Origin: Delphinus delphis
Taxonomy: Eukaryota > Chordata > Mammalia > Artiodactyla > Delphinidae
NCBI RefSeq assembly: GCF_949987515.2
Contig: NC_082702.1
Coordinates: 50,003,600-50,067,599, forward strand
Length of the DNA stretch: 64,000 nt
Direction of reading: 5' to 3'
The notes beneath the pieces were generated by a model. The model was not told where the DNA came from. It did no database searches and saw nothing but the letters and a program-made list of their open reading frames with translations. The position numbers and the translations under genes were made by a program. Below, piece by piece: positions 11,154 through 21,835 of this stretch; position 1 is the stretch's first letter, and each line of letters begins with the position of its first letter.

Positions 11154-11399
11154 TTTGGGAGTGGATGTTGTTATTTCTAGGAATTTGCAGTAAGGAATTA
11201 TTAGGAGATTTCACAGTTGCAGCTCCTGTGAAGAGTCTGGGTTTTGTTGTTGTTGTTTTTTGTTTTGTTTGTTTTTGTCGTTTTCAAGATTTAGTCCTAA
11301 GCGTGAAAAAAGAATTTTGAAGGACAAAACCTGAGCGATATTGAGCCCAAAGCAAGAGAATTCATACGTCTGGGGAGCTGGTAGTGGAGCTTGATTTTC
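11154..11399. other. Unannotated stretch with (GTT)n/T-rich run
   Basis: Contains a GTT/TTTG-rich simple run (about 11240-11284). Nothing else recognised. Confidence 0.4.
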
Positions 11400-11530
11400 C
11401 GTGGGCCTACTAAGTGTCAGACCTGCTTTGGGGCCGTAGTCTTCAAGCAGTCCTGTGAGGGAGGTGTATAAAGCCTCTTCATGGGTAGAAAAACGGAGGC
11501 TGAAAGACTGGCTTGCCGTCCAGCACGGGG
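11400..11530 (-). mobile_element. MIR fragment
   Basis: Antisense MIR remnant: cctactaagtgtcagacctg start, gggtagaaaaacggaggctg core near 11482-11501. Confidence 0.65.
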
Positions 11531-11694
11531 TCATTATTGTTCTTTTAAGGCCAGGGGAAGAAACTCAGTCCACGAGCCTGTGCAGTTCAGCTGCTTGGAT
11601 CTCAGCTTGGGCAAAGGTACTTGTGAGCATGCTCAAGCCTGGGGGGCCTCCTTACAGGGAGACAGGTGCTGTGCCCAAACTTTCCCATCTGGTT

Positions 11695-11862
11695 TCTGTC
11701 ATAGGGACCTCACAACACACCTGTGAGGTCAGAATTAGCCTCCCATTTTGCAGATGAGAAAACTGATGTGTAGAAGGAGAGAAAAAATCAATAAAAGGGT
11801 CCGAGGTCACATAGTCTGTTCATTAGTGACCTGGGAGTAAAAACCCAGGCTGGTTGAAGATG
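11695..11862 (-). mobile_element. MIR
   Basis: Antisense MIR: tcccattttgcagatgagaa then aactgatgtg (near 11741-11770), gtccgaggtcacatagtctg near 11800-11819. A second MIR within 300 bp of the previous one. Confidence 0.8.
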
Positions 11863-12479
11863 ACTAAGCAGGAGAGGTGGGGTGGGGGAGCACGTCCTCC
11901 CCAGCTCCAGGTGTGCAGGCTTGGATTCTCTGCATCTGGCCTGGGTGAGGGGTGAGACCTGCAGGAAAGTAGAGAGGGTTTCTGACGTCAGCTTTGGAAG
12001 CACTAGGAGGAAGGCACTGGGGGCCCACAGTTCGTTTCCTTTTTAAATTCAGCCCTGTGCTGGAGCAATTTCCTAGCTTGTGGCCACCCAGGCAGGAGAG
12101 TGAAATGGCAAAGCTGGGTTCAAAATTTAAAAAAAAAAAAAAAAAGATACAAGGTACTGAGAAAACAAAAATGAATCTAAAGGATTCTAAGGAAGCAGGT
12201 AGAGTGTCCCTGAAGTTGCAAATATGAACTTCGTTAAGGAGTCCACCTAAAATTCCAGATTTTTGAGTTCTCCTATAATGTCAGCTGTCACCAAAGGCCG
12301 CCGCTCTGGGCTGGCCTTCTGGCCTGCAGAATTGGCAGGGAGGCACAGGGAGGGGTGAGCTGGGGCTGCCCTTTTGGATGGAGTAAGGGCTCCAGATTCA
12401 TCCACATCACTGTTTACGCTACCTGCCTGGCCCCACAGGCTTGGGAGTATTCAGTGCCTGGAGTTGGGTGAAGAAGGAC
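11863..12479. other. Unannotated stretch
   Basis: Contains a complete TGACGTCA CRE octamer (11983-11990) and an A run (12129-12145). No gene or clear transposon. Confidence 0.4.
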
Positions 12480-12650
12480 TTTGGATCAGAAAGAACCACC
12501 AGCCCCTGACCTTCTCTGGTCTGAGCATTAATTTTCTCATCTGTAGAATGGAACCACTGAAAGCCATACCACAGAGTTGCTATAAGGGTAAACGATGCTA
12601 GGGGATGTAAGGTGCTTCAGTAGGTGCTCAGAAGATTATCACAGCACCTG
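12480..12650 (+). mobile_element. MIR fragment
   Basis: Sense MIR: attttctcatctgtagaatg core near 12530-12549, then gttgctataagggtaaacga (the GTTGTTGTGAGGATTAAATG counterpart) and aggtgcttcagtaggtgctc near the end. Confidence 0.8.
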
Positions 12651-12939
12651 TCTTATTTGTTTACATCCTACCCCCACCCACCGCCCAGTCCTTCAGGGTT
12701 AGAAGCATGAAAAACACGAAGCCCAGAGAAGAATCTGGGAGAGGGCTGGAGGAAGGCGGCCTGCTTTTGGAAAGAGGTACCTTCTCCAAAAACTGTTCCT
12801 TTCCTTGGATTTCACAATGACGCCTCCACCCTCCACAATGAGAACAAAGCTTTTCAACTTGTGTTTATTCCCCCCACTCGCCGGGAGATTTTCCTAACAG
12901 AAAAGGCATGCGAGCCCCCAACCCAAGGCAGAACCGAAG
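12651..12939. other. Repeat-free lead-in to candidate regulatory block
   Basis: No repeat or gene recognised. Confidence 0.4.
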
Positions 12940-13880
12940 GCATATATGACAATAGGACCCATCCTGGGCAGAAAAAGGCTCCTTTTTAATTAGAATCCTG
13001 GAAGGACGTACCCTCTAATTGCTGCACTTGTAGTGTCAGGGCTATCAATATTGGTGCCTCTTTCATTAATAAACTGGCAAGTCAGAAGCTGCAGGAAGGG
13101 GGGACCCCCTCCCCCGGTCCCCCTCCCACCCCAAGCTCTACTTAATCAACGGCAGACTCGATCAGACAGGAAGAGAACATGTAAATCAGCTGCATTAATT
13201 CCGTAGGCCCTAAATAGGTAGAAGGAAGGGGAGACATGAAAGGCAGACTTCGTCCGTTTGCCTGCAGTGCCCCTGCTCTCATGAACCCAACCAAGAGGTA
13301 GTTAAATGGCCCCGCAGATTGCGAGTGACTCGGGGAATGCCCGGGTTTATGTATGGATTAGCGCTGTGATAGACCCTGAGTAGCAGAAGACGAAGACTAA
13401 TTACCTGACAGAGCTCCCCTCCACTCGCCTGGGTCATTGAAATTAATTTCTGCTTTCAGGCTTGGCGGGAAGCAGCTGTAGAGTTTCAGTTCAATACTCA
13501 AATTAACGGGGAGCCGAAACTATTTCTCTGCACCGGCGGTATTAGAGGAGTGGGTTACCAAATAGATCTTGATCGCAGACACCAAAGAAAGGATTATTCC
13601 TCCCTTTTCATCAAGAGCGTTAGGTCCTTGGAAGGGGCAGAGTTGGGCGGGGTGGGGGGAGAAGAAAAACAACCACCGGCTTTACTGGAGAGTTAACACT
13701 TAAGTGCTGCATTACGTTGGGTGTGATATACCTGGGTAGGAGATCTCCTGTCCCCCACGCCCGAATAATTTACAGTTTCCTCTCCATTTAACAAAAAAAT
13801 TAAATATCTGGCCCTTTTATACATACCCAAATTGGAATTCCTAATCGGGGTATTTGTGACTGTTCTTCCACATCCCTTGT
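12940..13880. promoter_or_regulatory. Candidate conserved non-coding element / enhancer block
   Basis: About 0.9 kb free of recognisable repeats, in a window where repeats are otherwise frequent. It carries many homeodomain-type words: CTAATTGCTG near 13015-13024, ATCAATATTGG near 13046-13056 (ONECUT-like), GCATTAATTCC near 13192-13202, ACTAATTACC near 13397-13406, AAATTAATTT near 13440-13449 and AAGGATTATTCC near 13589-13600. A perfect CACTTAAGTG palindrome lies at 13697-13706. No open frame of note crosses it. The enhancer role is inferred from composition only; cross-species conservation was not measured. Confidence 0.45.
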
Positions 13881-14464
13881 CATCAGGACAGCATTCACTC
13901 TTATTTCAGGGATAAGGAAATGGGTGCGGAGGGGAGCAGTAGGGAGGAAGCGCAGGGGAGAGAAGAGGGGAGAAGTCGGAGATGGGAATCGAGCCCCGGG
14001 CTTCAGTCTCCAAGTTCCTCTTTCTTCCCCGTGTCGCTTTTCTTTTTCTCTCTAAGTTCCTTCCTCTCTGGGTTCCCTGCTTCCTCTGCAGCCTTGGTGG
14101 GATCTGTCAACATTGTGGCGTGCCGTCTGTGCGCACCGGGTCAAGTCCAATGTCATCCAGGCCATCAGTTCTCACCTCATCTGTTTCTCTGATTTTCCCG
14201 CCCCTAGGACCTGCCTGATGGGGTTTCATGGGCACAATACGTCCCCACATTCTTCCTGCCGGCTAAGGCATCTTCAGGTCCAGGGCCGCTTCCCACGTTG
14301 ACCACTGTGTCTTTTGCTCAGGCCGAGACAGTTTCACAGCAGGATGCACCAGTGGGGACTTCTGGGCCCAGGGCACATTCGTCACAGGTGCAGGAAACAC
14401 GTCTCTCTTCTAACCGTGCCCAGCCCTTTTTAGGGTCGGGACATAGTTAACCCATTCTGGAATC
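13881..14464. other. Unannotated stretch
   Basis: Purine-rich near 13920-13990, otherwise no repeat or gene recognised. Overlapping frames at 13920-14301 are mutually out of phase and have no domain. Confidence 0.4.
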
Positions 14465-14692
14465 CTGCCGTCTGGGTTCAAGTTTTGTCCCTTATCTTAC
14501 TAGGCATAAAACCCTGGGGTTACTGCTTCTAATATTAATACTATGACTAGTATCTACCATTGTTGTTACTCGTACTATTACCAGTACCTGCTGCATGGGG
14601 ATTCTGCAAGGATTAAATTAGTTCACGGAGGTAGAACACTTAAAACTGTGCCTAGCACACAGTAAGCTCTCAATAAATGTTGGCCCTGCAAT
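14465..14692 (+). mobile_element. MIR
   Basis: Sense MIR: gtctgggttcaagttttgtc near 14470-14489, then a preserved 3' end with gcaaggattaaattagttca (near 14607-14626), ctgtgcctagcacacagtaa and gctctcaataaatgttgg (near 14645-14683). Confidence 0.9.
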
Positions 14693-14884
14693 GACCCCTG
14701 CCCCTGGCAACCCAGGCTCCGTAAGCCAAGATAAGGGCCTCTTCTTTGTTTGCCTGAAATGGCAGAAAATCTCTCTGTGTACAGCCATCCAGACCCGAGA
14801 TCCAACAGTGCTGCAACTCGGGGTGTTCATAGCCTCTTCCTGCCCTTTTCATGCCTAAGAAATAAAAACATGTCTTCTTTGAAA

Positions 14885-15090
14885 AGAAAACAGTTACCAT
14901 TTATCAAATACTTAGCACGCGCCAAGCATACTCCTATCTATCCAAAAACAAAACCAAACTTAAAAAGCAAACCATAGCTGCCGGAGGATCCTTGAGCAGC
15001 GCAGACATCGCACAGCTGGTTTAGGGACGGTGCCGGGATTCGAACCCTGGTCCTTGTGTCTCCGAGCCCACGAGGCAGCCGTGTGCCCCC
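14885..15090 (-). mobile_element. MIR
   Basis: Antisense MIR: accatttatcaaatacttag start (near 14896-14915), cacgcgccaagcatactcct, and the tRNA-like B-box end cgggattcgaaccctggtcc near 15033-15052. Confidence 0.8.
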
Positions 15091-15560
15091 TTGTGCCCTG
15101 GAGAAGCAATTAGGCCCCTTAGAACATGACCAGCTTTAAACCTGTGACCCGGAGACGGATGACTTCCCCATATCATTACCACTCCCCGGAGCCATCCAGC
15201 CCCCCGTGGGGTAGGAGGTTAATTACCCACACACCGAATCTGCTTATAAGGCTGTTTCAGGTACAGTTTTTATACCCTGGCTCCTAATAATGGCCCCATT
15301 ATAAATGATCGTCTCGCTATGATATACTGGTTCCTCGCCTTCTAGAAACTGATTTAAAAGGAAGCCCCGGACTTCTTGTGCCCACTGACTTTATTCATAT
15401 TCCTCTCTGCTCGCTCAGCAGCTGAAGTGGTGTAGGGGACAGCCCCCTACCAAAAAAAAAAATTTTCTCCCCAGCACGAGGCAGTTGCCATCATTAGTAC
15501 CACCAGCTCGCTTGATATCTTGATACTTCATGAAAAAAAATCAGTACTTCTCTCTCCCCC
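15091..15560. promoter_or_regulatory. Candidate conserved non-coding element
   Basis: Repeat-free and AT-rich with compact regulatory-like words: GCAATTAGG near 15107, GGTTAATTACCCA near 15217-15229 (palindromic TTAATTA core), CCTAATAATGG and ATTATAAATGATCG near 15283-15310. TTGATATCTTGATACTTC lies near 15513-15530. No gene-like frame. Function is inferred from composition; it would be confirmed or rejected by alignment to other mammals. Confidence 0.42.
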
Positions 15561-16215
15561 ATTTCCCACTGCCCCCCGCCTCCTGCTGCCCCGCCCGCAA
15601 AGCTTCTGATTAGACCAGCAGTGCCGGTGGACAGATGCTCACCCTTGGGTGTGTCACTTTCCTGTGCAGCTAAAATATTTTAATGATTTCTAGGGTGACT
15701 TGGGAGAACAAGTCATAGGGGGATATATAGCATCTGGGAATCTATTTTCAAACCAAGAAACCCCAGGCGTGTTTATCCATGTTTATGCCTCTTCTGGGTC
15801 AGGTGTATGAATATACTGCTGGGTACAGCAGGACAGAACATATGAGGAAAGACACCTCCAGAAAATCTGGAATGCTTGTTAGGAATATAAATCGGCCTCT
15901 AAGTTGGAATTACTAGGGATAATTGCACTTTGTGGAATTCTTTGTGCTGGTTATTATTTTTTTTTTTTGAGTTTAAAATCAAGGAAATCACTAAAGAGTG
16001 CTTTGTTTCCACAAAAGTTGGGTTGCACTGAATATTTATGGTGCTTTAAATTCTGTAAACCTCAGGGCTAAGCAATCTCTATATGTGTATCATTCCAGCC
16101 ACAATGATCTTGAAGTTCTCAGAAGTCGTGAAGCTCTTGCCTCTCCTGCCCTGGTGTTCTTCCCTCGTGGTATGGCCACCTCCTCATCCTTTAGCTCTTA
16201 GGCCAATCCTGAGTG
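15561..16215. other. Repeat-free stretch
   Basis: Continuation of the repeat-poor zone, AT-rich in its second half, with a T run at 15957-15968. No gene recognised. Confidence 0.4.
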
Positions 16216-16655
16216 TCTGTATTAGTTTCTGATTGCCGCTGTAGTAAACGAATGCAGACTCGATGGCTTAAAAAGTACGAATGTATTCTCCTCCTGCTCT
16301 GGAGATGAAAAGCCTGAAATGGGTCTCACTGGGCCGAATTCAAGGTGTTGGCAGGGCCTTGTGGCTCTAGGGAACAGTCTGTTCCAGTTTCGAGAGGTTG
16401 CTTGCTTTCCTTGGCCCACGGGCCTCTTCTTCCATCTTCAAAGCCAGCAAACGTAGCATCTTTAAGTCTCTGTGACTCTGTTCCTCCTGTCTGACTTTTC
16501 CATCTTTTTAGGACCTTCCGTTGGGCCCACCTGGGTCTTTCAGCATACTCTCCTCATCTCAAGAACTGTGACGCATGTCCATCTGCAGAGTTCCCTCTGC
16601 CGTGTAAACTAACATATTTATGTGTTTCAAAGATTAGAGCACAGTCATCTTTTGG
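16216..16655 (-). mobile_element. MaLR-type LTR (MLT1-like), antisense
   Basis: Starts with the reverse complement of an LTR 3' end (tgtattagtttctgattgcc). It continues through a degenerate body to gttgggcccacctgggtctt (near 16521-16540) and ctcatctcaagaactgtgac (near 16552-16571). A solo LTR, strongly diverged; the subfamily is uncertain. Confidence 0.7.
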
Positions 16656-16734
16656 CCCCACTATTGTGTCTGCTACATTGTCTTAACTAAATAAAGCACT
16701 GCTCCTCTATCTCTGTCCTCAGCTCCCTACCTAA

Positions 16735-16855
16735 CCTCATTATACTCACCTTACATACTTGAAATTTTATTTTCTGGTTTACTGGGTTTGTGTATGCTTC
16801 TCTAACTAGAACATAAGCTTCTTGAAGGCAGGGACCCATGTCTAGAATCTCCTTC
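16735..16855 (+). mobile_element. L2 3' fragment
   Basis: Sense L2: ctaactagaacataagcttc then ttgaaggcagggacccatgt (near 16801-16840), the classic 'aatgtaagctccatgagggcaggga' counterpart. Confidence 0.75.
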
Positions 16856-16874
16856 CTTTTCTGTTTCTTCAGCC

Positions 16875-17330
16875 AATCAGTCGGGCTGATTTGGTTGTGA
16901 GTGACAGAAACCGTACTCAGCTGGTTACAGAAAAAAGCAAAAACAGAAAGCAGTTATTACCTTATATCAGTGAAAACTCCAGGGCCGTCATTCGTTCAGC
17001 CTTTGCTGGACCCGGGTATTCAGAAGATGTCATCAAGAATTTGTCTCGTCCCTTTTGTGGCTCAGCTTTTCCCTTTGTAGACACACAAACGTCTTTCCTT
17101 GATGATGGTGAAGCCAGCTGCACTTTTTGTCAAAACCTGGAGTGGACCAGTTGACCGTCATTGGTCTAGTTGGGCGGGGGTGGAGATCCTTGAATCAGCC
17201 TGCGGGAGTGGTTGCACAGCAGAAGCCACATGTCATTCGAAAACGTGTGGATTGGGACCGAGGGTAGGGCTGTTTCCCTCACGAATCAGGATGCTTTACT
17301 GGAAAGGCAAGTGAACGCTGGCCAGGCACA
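16875..17330. mobile_element. Unassigned old interspersed repeat (candidate)
   Basis: The layout recalls a common placental repeat that opens with a 'ttggttgcaagtaacagaaacc' phrase; here gatttggttgtgagtgacag lies near 16888-16907. A segment near 51710-52310 has a similar opening and may be the same family. I cannot name the family from memory. The open frames (16891-17314) have no domain. Confidence 0.4.
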
Positions 17331-17639
17331 CGCAAAGGACGTGGAATAGCTCCCTTCACAGTCTGGCTTACCTCTCCTCCCACCTTGGAGACTGGCTGGT
17401 TACTCTGATTTCTTCTGCCTTTCTCCAGATTTACATCATTACACAAATTAGCACAGGATTATAGGATAATGGTCCCTCTTCAATATGTAATCAGATATTT
17501 TGCAAAGCACCTTTGGGTCTGTTAGGGAAGGAAATGGACTTCAGCCTGCTTTTGTAGAGGCCTAATTTCCATTTTATTAACCTTCACTGCTATCATTCTC
17601 TGAGACTAGGCCCATTCTTCCGCATTTTATGAAGTAACA
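17331..17639. other. Unannotated stretch
   Basis: No repeat or gene recognised. Confidence 0.4.
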
Positions 17640-17800
17640 GCTGCATTCCCTGAGTGCGCGCTCTGCACTAGGCATCACACCAGTCCTTAGAATATCACCT
17701 CCCGTATTCCTCAGAACGACCCGCAGTGGAACTCAGCATCTCCTGGCCGCTAAGTGGCAGATCCACGGTTTAAACCCGACACCCCAGACAGAAGCTTCTA
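17640..17800 (-). mobile_element. MIR fragment
   Basis: Antisense MIR: ctgcactaggcatcacacca near 17662-17681, ggccgctaagtggcagatcc near 17744-17763, followed by a degenerate B-box end. Confidence 0.7.
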
Positions 17801-18580
17801 GAGCACAGGCCAAAAATGCGTTGGCTAAGGCTGGTGACATGAAACCAGGTGTTTCTGCGTCGGGGGATCCCAGCCCTTTCCCCCTCCAACCCTAAAGAGC
17901 TAGAGGAGTTTACTGCTGTTTCTCTAAAGAGCAACGTTAGTAATTACTTTGGCAGAAATTTTATACGAACAGAGAGCTTTTCTTTTTCATTTGCTTCAGC
18001 TTAGTCTTTTCCATTATTCATTCGGCTTCGTGAACCCTCCTATGCATACACCGTACTTATTCTTATTCACCCAGGACAGGTGTGTGGCACCTTGGAGAAG
18101 ATGAAGACAGAGAGAAAATCAGTCAGACAGGAATTATGTTGAAAGATGACTGAATAAATTACCACCTCCCAGGAGCTGTATGAAAAATGGCTATTTCTGT
18201 AGGACACCAGAGCACCTTTTTCCTCTCTAATTCATGCGTATCCCTACACAAAGGCCCAGGGCGACGGGGAGTCTGTTTCTGGCCTGTGGGGAGCGTTCTG
18301 AGAATGCGAAGCCCTTGTGCTCGGAGGCACTGTGGGTGGCCACCCCCTTCACCTGCAGCCAGCCAGTCCCCGTGCACACCCTGCTTTGGGGACGAGTTTT
18401 CATCACAGTCTTGTTCGTGGACAACTCTGGGGTAAACGGTTACGGGTCACCAAATGGTCTTGCTAATGAGAGACGGAACATACCAATGGACAATGGCCAG
18501 ACTGTCTCTGATCACAGAACTCTGACCCACAAGCCCTGCACCCATCAAGCAAAAATGGTCAGGACTTGGTCGGTAACACC
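17801..18580. other. Unannotated stretch
   Basis: About 0.8 kb with no transposon recognised. Overlapping frames on both strands (18159-18617) have no domain and one runs into the SINE tail. Confidence 0.4.
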
Positions 18581-18594
18581 CAGCGTCCCTCCTT

Positions 18595-18721
18595 TTTTTT
18601 TTTTTTTTTTTTTTTAATTTATTTACTTTTGGCTGCATCGGGTCTTCATTGCTGCGCACGGGCTGTCTCTAGTTGCGGAGAGCAGGGGCTACTCTTCATT
18701 GCGGTGCGTGGGCTTCTCATT
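18595..18721 (-). mobile_element. 5'-truncated CHR SINE (long subfamily)
   Basis: Contains only the 3' part of a long CHR SINE in reverse: T tail, then ttggctgcatcgggtcttca, tctagttgcggagagcaggg, ending gtgggcttctcat. The flanks cagcgtccctcctt (18581-18594) and cagcacccctcatt (18722-18735) agree at 11 of 14 positions, consistent with an aged duplication and truncation at insertion. Confidence 0.85.
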
Positions 18722-18735
18722 CAGCACCCCTCATT

Positions 18736-19234
18736 TTTGCCTTCCCTTCCAACTCAGGCCCAATTAGAGAAAGCCAGATATGCTCCCAAGACAAGCAGCT
18801 TCTAGCTGGCCTGCCTTCAGCTGCCCCGGGCCGACAGCCTCCGGTCAGAACACACTGAAGCCTTCCCTCTTCTCACTAGGAAACTTGCCCTCTCCCCTGC
18901 CTGCCCCTCCATGTCTGCCAAACACCAGTGATGGTGGCCGACTCTCCTGCGATAACAAGCTTTGAATAAACGGCCGCTGTTTCATCTCCTTTGGGTGGCC
19001 TTGGTTTACTGCTAGGCTAACTCTCCCCTGGCTTCATTTTTTTCACACAACTCTTCCCCTGTATATCAACACACTCGAAGACCTTGATCTCCCTCCCCTA
19101 CCCTTCCTTTTCTCCTCCTGTCCCGCTGGTCCTTCTTTTATGACTCTGCTCACTTTTGACCTTGGTTAAAATAATTTGTGACTGTTGTTGCATGATTATT
19201 TTATGCGTTGAAGGTCTGCGGTGCGCAAGGTGGG
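18736..19234. other. Unannotated stretch
   Basis: No gene or clear repeat recognised. Confidence 0.4.
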
Positions 19235-19425
19235 TTCACCCGTCACCTCATGTCACCCTTAGGGGAGCCCCACAGATATACTCTCAGCCCCCATTTCACA
19301 GGTCAGGTTAATGGACAGCCAGAGGAGCTAAGTGACCTTGGCTTCCCACGGTGATAAGCAGTGAAGGATCCAGACTCGTATCTGTGGTTGAATCCAAGGC
19401 CCTGGCTGCCATTTTGACCTAGGTC
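19235..19425 (-). mobile_element. MIR
   Basis: Antisense MIR: cagcccccatttcacaggtc near 19286-19305, gaggagctaagtgaccttgg near 19322-19341, gcagtgaaggatccagactc near 19358-19377. Confidence 0.75.
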
Positions 19426-19535
19426 TCTGATCTAAGTGTAACGCCCTGGAGGGCAGGCTCTGTTATAATTTATCTGCGTACTCCTTACAGCAGCTAGAGG
19501 CCTGGACAGCTGGCTGAAATGTCTGAGGAAGGAGG
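19426..19535 (+). mobile_element. L2 3' fragment
   Basis: Sense L2 tail: cctggagggcaggctctgtt near 19445-19464, followed by ctcctt acagcagctagagg-type end sequence. Short and diverged. Confidence 0.55.
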
Positions 19536-19726
19536 GAAGAAGGATGAAGAAGAAGAAAAAGAGGAAGAATGAACACAGATTCAATTGAAGAAAAAGGGTT
19601 TGGCTGAGTTGTATAAAAATCTCATCTTTTTTCCTTTTAATATATCACTACATATGGTGACCGTAGCGTCTCTCTAATTTCAGGACGTAAGATGAAAAGT
19701 GGTGTGTATCTACTTAGCACTCTTTT
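19536..19726. other. Short GAA-rich patch and unique sequence
   Basis: Purine-rich patch at about 19520-19575 (gatgaagaagaagaaaaaga), then unremarkable AT-rich sequence. Confidence 0.5.
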
Positions 19727-20205
19727 AAAAAATTTTTTGTGGGATTATAGTTGATTTACAGTGTTGTCTTAGTTTTGAGGTGTACAGCAAAGTGATTCAG
19801 TTATGTGTGTACATATATTCATTCTTTTTTAGATTCTTTTCTCATATAGCTTACCATAGAATATTGAGTAGAGTTCCCTATGCTCTACAGAAGGTCCTTG
19901 CTGGTTATCTGTCTTATATATAGCAGTGTGTGTATGTTAGTTCGAAGCTCCTGATTTATCCCCCCCACCCCCGTGTTTCCCCTTTGGTAACCATGAGTTT
20001 GTTTTCAATATCTAAGTTTGCTTCTGTTTTGTAAATGAGTTCATTTGTATCATTTAAAAAAAATTATATTCCACATATGAGTGGTATCATGATATTGGTT
20101 TTTTCTCTGACTTATTTCACTTAGTGTGATCATCTCTAGATCCATCCATGTTGCTGCAAATGGCATTATTTTGTTCTTTTTTATGGCTGAGTAATATTTC
20201 GTCTT
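19727..20205 (-). mobile_element. L1 3' end, antisense
   Basis: Reverse complement of a cetartiodactyl L1 3' UTR and the last part of ORF2. Landmarks: gaggtgtacagcaaagtgat (near 19776-19795), gagttccctatgctctacag (near 19870-19889), then tgacttatttcacttagtgt and ccatccatgttgctgcaaat near 20109-20161, which derive from the ORF2 carboxy terminus. Strongly 5'-truncated, with no coding capacity. Confidence 0.92.
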
Positions 20206-20915
20206 TCAGGAAAACATACTCATATCTGTACATTTACAGATGATTTCCTCCTTAAATTCCTTAAGCTGGAGACACCACCCGTGTTCCAAATGAACCCAGA
20301 TTCAGTTTTGTCGCCTGTGTGAAATGAGGGCCCTGGTGTCCTGCTTCCCACTGTCGTCCGCCATGACGTCAGCCTGTTCATAAGATGTTTGATATCCACC
20401 CAGCGAGTCAGCCCAATTCTAATTCGGTGGTGTGAATCCAGGACAGCCACATCCCGATGCATTTTTCATGCATAGGTTGTTCACGCTAGTCTTTGAGATT
20501 GTACAGTTAGCATATGTTGTCCTAGCGATGTATTTATTATAATGGAAGTGTTCTCAGGGAACCAGATTTAATAGTTTTAAATCAGAGGCCAACACAGACT
20601 TTTAGGAATTCCATGCGTAGTAAGTTTCAGGCCCGGTGAAGGGTTATGGAATGGGTTTCCATTGCCACATCTCCCCGGTCCCACAAATCTCACCTGGGCT
20701 ACAAACGTTCCACTGTGGATTTCTTCAAGCCAGCCACCTACTGCACACAGAAAATTTCAGGGTTTATACCATCACCTACATGACACGCCTTCCAGTGAAA
20801 AAGGGGTGGGGGAAAACGTGGGCTGGCTGTTGGGTTTGTATCCTAAACCCTTATAAAAACGTGAGTCTCCTTAATGGAGAGTCTTGTAAGCCTGGGACTG
20901 ACGGCAATCTGGCTT
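20206..20915. other. Unannotated stretch
   Basis: No transposon or gene recognised. A TGACGTCA octamer is present at 20364-20371. The 98-residue frame at 20636-20932 has no domain. Confidence 0.4.
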
Positions 20916-21085
20916 TTCTTGTGTTCAGTTGATAGCCCCTTGAAGGCTGGAGCCATTGCCCATCTGTTGAGCTCTCATATTCACGAGCAAGTTGGACACC
21001 CCCCCCCCCCCCCCCCGCCAAACCGAGGCCCAGGTACCTGGCATCTCTTGGTTGATATCAGGATCCACAAAGGTTTCTTACATTG
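20916..21085 (+). mobile_element. Possible L2 3' fragment interrupted by poly-C
   Basis: cttgaaggctggagccattg near 20939-20958 resembles the L2 tail. The copy is interrupted by an 18-base C run (20999-21016). Low confidence because little sequence is alignable by eye. Confidence 0.35.
20999..21016 (+). repeat. Poly-C run (18 C)
   Basis: Eighteen consecutive C, the longest homopolymer of G or C in the window. Such runs are unstable and prone to sequencing error, so the length should not be trusted. Confidence 0.9.
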
Positions 21086-21620
21086 TTAAGCACCATCTTT
21101 ACTTAAACTGCCCTATTTCGTGTGTGTGCACCCCCAGCATGCTTAAACAGGAGAGGCGAATGAGAGCGCGGGCCCCAGGATGCCCAGAAGCCCGTGGTTG
21201 CCCTGTGTCTACAGAAAAGAAGTACCGATCGAATTAGACTCTTCGATATCTGTGGATGTCAGGTTGAACACAAGCAGCTATTCAGTGTCTTACTCTGGCA
21301 GGAGAACAAGTCCCTTGGAGGTGGGAAGCCATGCAGGTCCCCGGAAGTGTGAGCAGATTGTTAAAAGTGTATCAAAGATGGGCCAGAGTGATGCCAGATT
21401 GCACCCTTGGTGCTCATCCAAGGTCTAGGGCTAAACCCTTGCCTTTACCTGTTACATGCTTAGCTGTTCCTTCTCTTCCCAAAGAACGTCAGCGCATATA
21501 CCTCCAGAGACCCAGCTCACCTCCCCAGACCATGTCCCCTGCCACCCTGTCTGCTACCAGTGCAGATAGGAAGCATCAGTGCTTGGTAGAGGAGTGGAGC
21601 TGCAGTTACCCTGAACCCTG
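21086..21620. other. Unannotated stretch
   Basis: No repeat or gene recognised. Overlapping frames (20992-21621) have no domain. Confidence 0.4.
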
Positions 21621-21621
21621 A

Positions 21622-21835
21622 AAAGAAGTATCAGAGAGCACATGCTTTGGAATCAGACCCAGCTGGTTTCTACCAAACTGCTTGGACTAGTAACAGACTT
21701 ACTCTTTTTGAGCCTTAGTTTCATCACCTCTAGAATGGGAAGTCTTGTTAGCTATTACCTAATGGAGTTAGATATTCTGGAGGTAAAATGGCTGGCAGAG
21801 TGCCAGGCACAGAGATGGTCCCAGTTACCAGTTGC
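21622..21835 (+). mobile_element. MIR
   Basis: Sense MIR: tggaatcagacccagctggt near 21649-21668, tttgagccttagtttcatca near 21708-21727, cctctagaatgggaagtctt, and gagtgccaggcacagagatg near 21798-21817. Confidence 0.88.
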
